64,000 nt of DNA from assembly GCA_034231615.1 (NCBI GenBank), contig CM067298.1, positions 2,299,834 to 2,363,833 on the forward strand. The letters run 5' to 3'. Source of the DNA: Meghimatium bilineatum. Taxonomy: Eukaryota > Mollusca > Gastropoda > Stylommatophora > Philomycidae. Below are positions 62,301 to 64,000 of the stretch, piece after piece. The first letter of the stretch is position 1. The number at the start of each line of letters is the position of its first letter. A program made the position numbers and the translations under genes. The notes beneath the pieces are model-generated. The model saw only the letters and a program-made list of their open reading frames with translations. It did no database searches and was not told the origin of the DNA.

Positions 62301-64000
62301 CTTTCCAATTCTGTCTGTTCAAAGCTATTCTGTGCAGTTCTTGAATAGTATGAATATTGGTTGTTTTACTTTCTCTAAGTATTGTTCTTCTGAGTGTTTC
62401 TTTTGGTCTATCCCTTGCTCTTTTGCCTGAAGGTATCCATTCAAGAGATTGGTGGTGTATTCTGTTGGTGTCTGCACGTAGGACATGCCCGATGTAGGAC
62501 CAACGGTGTTTTCTGATAACATCTGTGATGAAATTTTGATGTGTCTCTTCTCTGATTTTATCATTCGATTTGAATTCACTCCAATGGGTGTTAGTTATCC
62601 TACGAAGACATTTGTTCTCGAAACTCAGTAATTTCTTTTCTGAAGATAAAGAGCTTTTCCAGCTCTCACATCCATATGATAGCATCGGAATAACCCAGGA
62701 ATTAAATAAGCGCATTTTCGTGCGTGTGCTGATTGACTTTGACTTCCAGATATTAGACAGTCTGTTAAATGCACTTGATGCTAGGGAAATGTGAGTTGTA
62801 ATTTCAGGCATGACATCACCGTCGAGTGTTAATTTGCTTCCTAGATAAGAGAATTTCTGTACTTTTTCAAGTTGTTGTCCATTTAAAGTAATTTCGTTAG
62901 GTGAATTGGTGAAGTCCATAACTTTTGATGAATTGATTTAGAGACCTATTTGTCCTGCCATGAGTTTTAATCCATCAGTTTTTGTTTGTACATATTGATG
63001 GTTTTCAATTACATAAGTGTAATCTTGATGGTTTTTAATTACATAAGTGTAATCTTAATTACATCAGTGTAATCTTAATTACATCAGTGTAGTCTTAATT
63101 ACATCAGAGTAACCTTAATTACATCAGAGTAGTCTTAATTACATCAGTGTAATCTTAATTACACCAGTGTAATCTTAATTACATCAGTGTAATCTTAATT
63201 ACATCAGAGTAAACTTAAATGCATCAGAGTAAATTTAATTACATCAGAGTAATATTAATTACATCAGTGTAATCTTAATTACATCAGAGTAACCTTAATT
63301 ACATCACTGTAATCTTAATTACATCAGTGCAATCTTAATTACATCAGTGTAATCTTAATTACATCAGAGTAACCTTAATTACATCAGTGTAATCTTAATT
63401 ACATCAGTGTAATCTTAATTACATCAGTGTAATCTTAATATTTATTTACTCGTACTTGGTGTTTACAAAATGTTTATTTGCTGCAGGTGGTTTGGTGAGT
63501 CTCAAGTATATGTTGGCTGCTTGGGGGGGGGGGCGCCTTAATGTGTGGACAACATACAAGACCATGCAGTATTTTTTGGGGGGGAGCTTAATGGGTGGAG
63601 GACCATCTCAGCATAGAAGACCATGAAATATCCTGGGGTTGACTTGGTCAGGATAGATACAACAATAATTCCTGTAATAAAGTAATCCCTGAGGATAGAT
63701 ACAACAGCAGCAACAATTCTCCATCACAACAAGCAGATGTGTCTTATCTATCATAACAAGTAAATGTGCCTTATGTTATGAGAGTAGAGTATCTTGTCTG
63801 AGAATGATTTTCTAGCCATATTATTTGAAGATGTTTCACATAATTATTCTGCTATTTACATTTATAGATTTACAACTTATATTAAAATGAGAAACATTTG
63901 TTGAAATATGTTCTCATATGTTTATTAATCTCGCTCTGGAGGTACGTACATATAAATGTATATTAATGTCCACAGAGAGAATATGGCAAAAAGTGGAATC
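37228..64000 (+). CDS. GPAT4: GPAT3/GPAT4-type glycerol-3-phosphate acyltransferase gene, 3' end outside window
   Basis: Members of this family acylate sn-glycerol-3-phosphate to lysophosphatidic acid at the ER membrane, the first committed step of glycerolipid synthesis. The gene model joins seven exons (listed separately) with consistent phases 0,1,0,1,2,2,2 and GT-AG borders. The predicted product has an N-terminal membrane helix (residues about 5-29) followed by GIRK. Next come an acidic linker, the signature FELSDIFYF, the block VTKRFSAEELPSWNLL, and two hydrophobic segments in exons 6-7. These follow vertebrate GPAT4 in the same order; identity is from memory of that family. About 228 residues are covered, half of the usual 450 or so. 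The HX4D catalytic motif is expected just beyond 64000. Introns are 0.9-9.2 kb and packed with repeats. The eighth exon is disrupted, so the locus may be functional with sequence errors, or decaying. Confidence 0.85.
37375..37954 (+). other. GPAT intron 1 start, no repeat recognised
   Basis: AT-rich unique intron sequence. Confidence 0.5.
37955..38175 (+). mobile_element. LINE E C-terminal fragment
   Basis: Plus strand: WTYIGHVLRMNKNRLPLQVL, NWVPDGIRKRGRPRDTLHRT, TIK, then NMQELHTVQYHRI, matching WSYIGHVLRADTNRIHHQSL of the copy at 62252-62995. Confidence 0.82.
38305..38575 (-). mobile_element. LINE C 3' end with (GA)n tail
   Basis: The minus strand reads KLTYFGHIKRHNGLERLIME, GKVPGKRIRG, TQDIEDLLSMTLEESGQIAQ, NRVAYRVAVRTMFCKG, then goes into (AG)n (plus-strand CT run 38305-38338). 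Confidence 0.78.
38575..39235. repeat. Second locus of GTAG-rich minisatellite, split by SINE
   Basis: Same unit as 26060-28275 (TAGGTAGTTTGTTAGGTCGA plus TATG). Array segments 38575-38668 and 38948-39235 flank a full SINE. The last copy is fused to LINE C at 39240. Confidence 0.92.
38668..38947 (-). mobile_element. SINE, full length, inserted in minisatellite
   Basis: Nearly identical to 13452-13737. Minus strand begins CCCGCCTGTGTGTTGCCGGG and ends GAATGAACGCAGAAGAAG. It is the best copy for defining the family. Confidence 0.85.
39240..40010 (-). mobile_element. LINE C RT fragment
   Basis: Minus-strand pieces: CRELNADIYTCFIDYSKTFD, GFSHHLITLIKMLYQKQQTS, FEVQKGVREGCIFTPLLLNS, CADDTTLIPRT (active-site motif), LENVNNFEYLGSSINTTGDC, KLQLLRSYIFPVATSGCETW. 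Several stops. Its 3' part is replaced by the GTAG minisatellite. Confidence 0.82.
40301..41582 (-). mobile_element. 5'-truncated LINE A insertion with 14-bp TSD
   Basis: AGGTACACTTCAAT flanks the element at 40301-40314 and 41569-41582. The minus-strand ORF covers TKILLRIIMRRIRGKIKPEI, QCGFVEGKGTRNAPYIVRTL, FIDYSKAFDKVKHSEII, VRQGCVMSQDLFSLY, NNLRYADDTVLITGSEQELQ, FYGCEAWTINKKI, RMMKIPWTAKKTN and KGRRDRSRQREKLLDGLDG. It is open except for one TGA (41153-41155, probably CGA to TGA) and a frameshift near 40410. It ends with a TTGATTG tail. The best-preserved LINE in the window; a young insertion in GPAT intron 1. Confidence 0.92.
41583..42799 (+). other. GPAT intron 1, AT-rich, no repeat recognised
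   Basis: No coding or repeat signal on either strand that I can support. Confidence 0.5.
42800..45095 (-). mobile_element. LINE A 5' half: 5'UTR, endonuclease, linker
   Basis: The minus strand starts with a GC-richer leader (GTGAGTGGCAGCCACTTCCC, GGAAGTACAGGATCCTA) that I recall as a LINE 5'UTR. Endonuclease pieces follow: DIMGISEHRWEGQGHSQHRR, VGLILNKEKVRSMLGYN, YAPISATEEQKLEVFYDKLQ, KLIIGDLNVKV (the GD.N motif), GPFGLG. A 32-bp array sits at 43414-43645, then the linker TKNKDILI/WVEYCREV-type sequence and NLKTVKSPGYDKLVAELIQA and GGEP. It stops before the RT. Many stops. Confidence 0.82.
43414..43645. repeat. 32-bp array inside LINE A
   Basis: Seven copies of GTTGTTTGCGAGTTAAGTAT plus TGAGTGTCTGAT, between the endonuclease and linker parts of the element. 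Confidence 0.9.
45166..45238. repeat. 24-bp repeat, three copies
   Basis: ACTGATGTCATCGTTGCGTA-like units: TTGATGTCATCGTTGCGTAC plus AA. Confidence 0.85.
45325..45430 (-). mobile_element. SINE fragment
   Basis: Part of the 13452 family: ACAGATTAGTAG, GTAGTCTGGAGAATAGAATG, GCAGTATCTGCACCTTTTGA, CCGATTTCAACATGG. Confidence 0.65.
45702..45745 (-). mobile_element. LINE B 3' tip
   Basis: The minus strand reads FIDAVTD-stop and tail GAATGGTGAAGAAGAAGAAA, matching the LINE B 3' end before the 33-bp array at 4812. Confidence 0.55.
46005..46250. repeat. 73-bp repeat, three to four copies
   Basis: CTTGAAGTGGAGATGAGGCT recurs every 73 bp. A related single copy (CCTTGAAGTGGAGATAGGGC) lies at 48026, after the 38-bp array. 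Confidence 0.92.
46548..46719 (+). CDS. GPAT4: GPAT exon 2 (acidic linker with coding minisatellite)
   Basis: The acceptor is T-rich and ends in gaag; the donor is GAAG|gtgaga, phase 1. It encodes ACKLKVQ, then an acidic linker, then three copies of the 9-residue unit VTGDHHEKN (27-bp repeat, 46626-46707). The linker replaces the variable region between the first helix and the FELSDIFYF block in other GPAT4 proteins. An ATG-initiated reading frame from 46476 runs through intron sequence into this exon, but phase and homology favour splicing from exon 1. Each repeat contains CAG|GTGACC, a plausible alternative donor. Confidence 0.72.
46626..46707 (+). repeat. 27-bp minisatellite in coding exon 2
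   Basis: Three perfect in-frame copies of AATGTGACAGGTGACCATCA plus TGAGAAA (VTGDHHEKN), within GPAT exon 2. Confidence 0.95.
46741..47235. repeat. 36-38-bp array in GPAT intron 2
   Basis: About 13 copies of GAGAGTTAATGATTGCGTCA plus CAGTCAATATGTT with GA additions in later copies. It starts about 20 bases after the exon 2 donor. Confidence 0.95.
47390..47985. repeat. 38-bp array in GPAT intron 2
   Basis: About 16 copies of CACTTCTTGGTCTGCTCAAG plus GTTGCCTGTTTAACCACA. Two sub-types (CCACACA, then CTATACA) are segregated left and right, so growth was local. Confidence 0.95.
48150..48395. repeat. 47-bp array in GPAT intron 2
   Basis: Five copies of GCAACAGTTGCTACAGAAGG plus TGAATGCCTAGTTGATGACA plus TC..TTA. 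The unit contains the palindrome AGCAACAGTTGCT. Confidence 0.93.
48635..48762 (+). CDS. GPAT4: GPAT exon 3 (FELSDIFYF block)
   Basis: The acceptor is ttctgtgacag and the donor is GTGGAG|gtatgt. The exon completes a split codon from exon 2 and gives 42 further codons, ending in phase 0. It carries FELSDIFYFSKCGVE, the strongest family signature in the window, aligned with FELSDIFYFCRKGME of vertebrate GPAT4. A decayed copy of its last 50 bases lies immediately downstream in the intron. Confidence 0.9.
48776..48828 (+). pseudogene. Partial tandem duplicate of GPAT exon 3
   Basis: About 50 bases copy the last part of exon 3 (TTGAATT.TCAG, then TTTTTCCAAATGTG.AGTGGAG) directly inside intron 3, with several substitutions. 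The donor is lost (GGAGTTATTT instead of GGAGGTATGT), so it should not act as an exon. Confidence 0.7.
49138..49600. mobile_element. MITE copy 3, with internal duplication
   Basis: Left CTATACTCTATTCATTCTAA, right TTCATTCTTAGAATGCACAT, interior CAACAACCAATCAGAA. It is longer than the others because of extra AT sequence and a duplicated ACATACATTACTGTTGTGAT (49398, 49431). Lies just upstream of GPAT exon 4. Confidence 0.75.
49706..49748 (+). CDS. GPAT4: GPAT exon 4 (VTKRFSAE block)
   Basis: A 43-base exon: acceptor tttatttgcag, donor GAAG|gtgatg, phase 1. It encodes AIIEDTVTKRFSAE, matching the VTKRFSAEE block of GPAT4. An open frame continues past the donor to a stop at 49860, but family homology ends at the donor and resumes in exon 5. 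Confidence 0.88.
50720..51463 (-). CDS. PLE C-terminal protein with GIY-YIG endonuclease domain
   Basis: The 247-codon open frame is intact but lacks the reverse transcriptase core. After LPLVAYRRDRNLRDILVHSH (the typical PLE linker) comes the domain: NVIYVIICKRCGKQYIRETG with its C..C motif, LRLSDRFCNHL (conserved Arg), THFNGIGH and ALENRLIFELGTL (conserved Glu and Asn). The GIY-YIG glycine is replaced (YIRETG where YIGETG is usual), which may impair cutting. The stop codon falls inside the left inverted arm. GIY-YIG nicks target DNA during PLE insertion (family knowledge). Confidence 0.85.
   Translation of the reverse strand: MIEFFRRRSFPDSILSSAWLRVRHLSHLDTLTNSQGSSSSSDRVKLVLTFHPHNSSVRRIMLKHYSLLQSDPDTRDAFHDLPLVAYRRDRNLRDILVHSHLKSSVPDHFGTVRCSRVRCFTCPYVVQMRSISFPKATFSIDDAFTCESRNVIYVIICKRCGKQYIRETGLRLSDRFCNHLHAIKHRTPTPVATHFNGIGHHGALDIQVTAIRSCTTDDRSRYALENRLIFELGTLKPFGLNSDHSYV
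51746..51777 (+). ncRNA. Hammerhead-ribozyme-like core in PLE arm (1)
   Basis: CTTGATAAAGACC, a TTTT loop and GGTTGAAACG resemble the CUGAUGA / stem II / GAAAC core of PLE hammerheads, with changes in the first box. The mirror copy is in the left arm near 50502-50532. The fold was not computed. Confidence 0.35.
52078..52110 (+). ncRNA. Hammerhead-ribozyme-like core in PLE arm (2)
   Basis: CTTGATAAAGGTCC, AATT, GGACAGACACG: the stem II shape is kept but the GAAAC box is decayed. The mirror copy is near 50170-50205. About 330 bp from the first core, as expected for tandem pLTR-type repeats. Confidence 0.28.
52525..53100 (+). mobile_element. RNase H LINE fragment inserted in satellite, 9-bp TSD
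   Basis: Plus strand: TVTKALKWVCSQTATHACIL, SDSMNMIVKVQTGC, FIFVLGHAGVRGNERADSLA (RNase H blocks: Asp, Glu, and His-Asp), then KCGVVRKEQFRR and KRCEHLWTCLEYSGDDP. ACTATGTCA flanks it at 52516-52524 and 53101-53109. A different RNase H LINE from LINE B (R1-like recollection). Confidence 0.85.
53875..54110 (-). mobile_element. LINE B C-terminal fragment in satellite
   Basis: Minus strand: SLERAEQVIIFYTRTGHNRL, NSHLNRLRLVPSPLCLCGQD. Matches the region after RNase H in LINE B. Confidence 0.78.
54682..54746. repeat. 17-bp repeat, four copies
   Basis: TGGTGTAGTCAGTATTT in tandem. Confidence 0.94.
54826..54955 (-). mobile_element. SINE, short variant
   Basis: TTCTTCAGCGTTCATTCTCA, AACTCCTGCTG, CCTACTAGATTTCCAGC, GATGTAGTCCAGAGAATGGA: same family as 28712. 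Confidence 0.75.
55258..55592. repeat. 34-36-bp array in GPAT intron 4
   Basis: About ten copies of CATAGAACACAAGTTTGATA plus ACAATAGTACTTA. Confidence 0.94.
55737..55791 (+). CDS. GPAT4: GPAT exon 5 (LPSWNLLTRT block)
   Basis: A 55-base exon with acceptor tatgatttcag and donor ATGAG|gtaagg. It completes the split Glu codon of exon 4 and reads ELPSWNLLTRTHKPYQFM, aligned with ELESWNLLSRTNYNFQYI of GPAT4. It is separated from exon 4 by a 6 kb intron that holds the Penelope-like element and a 30-bp satellite. Confidence 0.88.
55872..56110 (-). mobile_element. LINE 3' end with C2H2-like remnant
   Basis: Minus strand: MTVQPRTVKSELVFKVLNRA, then LLHFRLILQQVRIGLTSHLS and THT; the GL.SHL.TH ending is the C2H2 finger found at some LINE C-termini. 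Follows GPAT exon 5 in intron 5. Confidence 0.5.
56335..56575 (+). mobile_element. SINE, full length but diverged
   Basis: CGTGTGTTGCCGGTGCC, GCATGTCGTAAGAAGCGGCT, AAGCCATGCTGAAGTCAGAT, GTGTCAGGCCGAAAGGTGCA in order: the 13452 family in sense orientation. Confidence 0.75.
56800..56940 (+). mobile_element. SINE fragment
   Basis: GTGCAGATATTGCAGCTAAG, CTGTAAACTATGACACAACA, TAATCTGTAGGAGTTT. 3' half of the same family. Confidence 0.7.
57070..57225 (+). mobile_element. SINE, short variant
   Basis: AACAACACATTATAATTC, GGACTGCATCCTGCTGGAAA, TCTAGTAGGACCATTG, tail GAGAATGAAGGCTGAAGAAG. Confidence 0.75.
57397..57462 (+). CDS. GPAT4: GPAT exon 6 (membrane segment)
   Basis: A 66-base exon: acceptor tcccttgcag, donor TTCAG|gtaagc. 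It reads SVRLTALWCIGCFVRYVILL then PF, matching SLRLTVLWGLGVLIRYCFLL of GPAT4, a hydrophobic membrane-associated helix before the acyltransferase domain. Phase is 2 at both ends. Confidence 0.9.
57938..59295 (+). repeat. 44/46-bp array in GPAT intron 6 carrying acceptor-like sites
   Basis: About 30 copies of ACTCTGTCATTATCTACTAT plus TGTCACTGCTTGTTTCTTCT plus CCTCAG; a CT difference makes 44- and 46-bp forms. Every unit ends in a pyrimidine-rich tract and CAG, like a strong 3' splice site, on the sense strand of the gene. The three plus frames of about 480-500 codons across it are artefacts. Confidence 0.95.
59320..59520 (-). mobile_element. SINE, diverged
   Basis: GTCTTCTTCTGTATATATGC, TCAAACTCCTG, GGAGAATGAAACATAGT, GACACATCTGACATCAGAAC: the 13452 family. 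Confidence 0.6.
59622..59765 (-). mobile_element. SINE, short variant
   Basis: TTCATTCTCAAACTCCCAGT, GGATCTCTCTTGCAGCAGGA, CCTACTAGATTTCCAGCAGG, ATTTGCGCC: same as 28712. Confidence 0.75.
59996..60070 (+). CDS. GPAT4: GPAT exon 7 (second membrane segment)
   Basis: A 75-base exon: acceptor ccttccacag, donor GCAG|gtaatt. It reads R, then FIIALFGVLLMIMLTAFIGY, then LKES, and aligns with RIALAFTGISLLVVGTTVVG of GPAT4. The acceptor and the first exon bases are duplicated 40 bases upstream (59941-59967). The upstream acceptor would add 40 bases and shift the frame, so the downstream one is chosen. Confidence 0.82.
60615..60920. repeat. About 100-bp segment present twice in GPAT intron 7
   Basis: 60640-60722 and 60826-60918 share ATGTTA.TTTGGTTATGAA, AAATACAATA and TTTATCAGGGGTGCC.CACAT. 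A TA run follows at 60930-60952. Confidence 0.75.
61285..61535 (-). mobile_element. SINE, diverged full length
   Basis: GCTCTTGCAGATTAGCAGGA, CTGCGATATGTGCGTCTTTC, AGCCTGACCCATATGGCTTC, AGCCAACTCCATAAC, ATTCTTTGCTCCCTGTTTCG in order. Confidence 0.72.
61722..61852. other. About 125-nt imperfect palindrome
   Basis: Left arm GTCACTAG, GCTGCCGGATGAATTGATCT, GCAC, GAGAGCC; right arm GGCTCTCTGTGCAGATC, GTGCATCCGGCAGAAG, CTAGTGAC. The arms would form a long stem with small bulges. A 36-bp direct repeat (GAATATTTGACTAGTTGCCC plus CTAAGTGTT) flanks the wider region at 61558-61592 and 61981-62012. Could be a small foldback element or a structured RNA. Confidence 0.6.
62190..63438. repeat. 20-bp array in GPAT intron 7, split by LINE E
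   Basis: AATTACATCAGTGTAATCTT repeated about 25 times (62190-62250 and 63000-63438), with a LINE E copy between the two parts. The unit is itself partly palindromic (ATTAC...GTAAT). Confidence 0.93.
62252..62995 (-). mobile_element. LINE E 3' half with open frame
   Basis: Minus-strand frame 62919-62254 (221 codons, uninterrupted): LEKVQKFSYLGSKLTLDGDV, ISTRTKMRLFNSWVIPMLSY, GCESW, CLRRITNTHWSEFKSNDKIR, RWSYIGHVLRADTNRIHHQS, KRARDRPKETLRRTIL, LTSALCANFSAKGK. It continues upstream to KTDGLKLMAGQIGL near 62985. RT active site absent (5'-truncated). Relatively young. Confidence 0.87.
63520..63640. repeat. Two imperfect copies of a G-rich 65-75-bp unit
   Basis: A G run, then GC.CTTAATG.GTGGA and AAGACCATG, repeated once. 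Confidence 0.75.
63868..64000 (+). pseudogene. GPAT4: GPAT exon 8 homology, frameshifted and truncated by window edge
   Basis: A T-rich acceptor (ttacatttatag) is followed, in the phase left by exon 7, by RFTTYIKM and then RNIC and a TGA at 63902. In the neighbouring frame the homology continues as ETFVEICSHMFINLAL, resembling HVHLMCYRICVRAL of GPAT4. A third frame at the end gives INVHRENMAKSGI, resembling ITYHDRENRPRNGGI just before the catalytic motif. At least two indels are needed to read it through. Either the sequence has indel errors here or the allele or gene is broken. The last block on its own could be chance. Confidence 0.5.

Overview
The window is animal nuclear DNA: AT-rich, with spliced genes, long introns, fossil non-LTR retrotransposons and very many tandem repeats. 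The protein homologies are metazoan. Several retroelement and SINE types resemble those I know from molluscs, especially gastropods, so a gastropod-like lophotrochozoan is my best guess (inference, moderate to low confidence). Nothing looks bacterial, plastid or mitochondrial.

Two host genes can be read. (1) A plus-strand gene starts at 37228 and runs off the right edge. It encodes an ER glycerol-3-phosphate acyltransferase of the GPAT3/GPAT4 type. Seven exons (37228-37374, 46548-46719, 48635-48762, 49706-49748, 55737-55791, 57397-57462, 59996-60070) join with matching phases into about 228 N-terminal residues. An eighth homologous block (63868-64000) is broken by a frameshift and stops. The catalytic HX4D motif would lie just past the window. 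(2) A minus-strand gene that I do not recognise has exons at 28518-28369, 24287-22520 (one 1.77 kb exon) and 14413-14217 (terminal, with stop). All three join in phase into about 704 residues.

Most of the rest is mobile DNA in five informal LINE groups. A is an endonuclease/RT LINE with a TTGA-type tail. B carries RNase H and a GAA-rich tail. C has a RYADDT-type RT. D is recognised by a 'DNIKEWTG' C-terminus. E has an 'EEQTGFRP' RT. There are also a 5'-truncated Penelope-like element with GIY-YIG endonuclease and 0.67 kb inverted arms (50078-52268), a Helitron N-terminal relic, a MITE family (three copies), a family of SINEs whose tail resembles that of LINE B, and one tRNA-derived SINE. Four insertions have clear target-site duplications.

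Layout: 1-14 kb, satellites and LINE fragments; 14-28.6 kb, the minus-strand gene, its introns packed with LINEs, a 1 kb AAT-rich array and a 0.7 kb GATA array; 28.6-37.2 kb, intergenic PLE, Helitron, MITE and LINE pieces; 37.2-64 kb, the GPAT gene, its introns holding LINEs, the PLE, SINEs and at least eight minisatellites.

The main pattern is that tandem arrays repeatedly begin at, or inside, LINE 3' ends (33-bp, two 45-bp, 46-48-bp and 32-bp minisatellites; GATA, AAT, GA, GT, TTGA and TAGA microsatellites). The second is that minisatellites in the GPAT gene iterate splice-site-like sequences: donor-like sites inside coding exon 2, and about 30 acceptor-like sites in intron 6.
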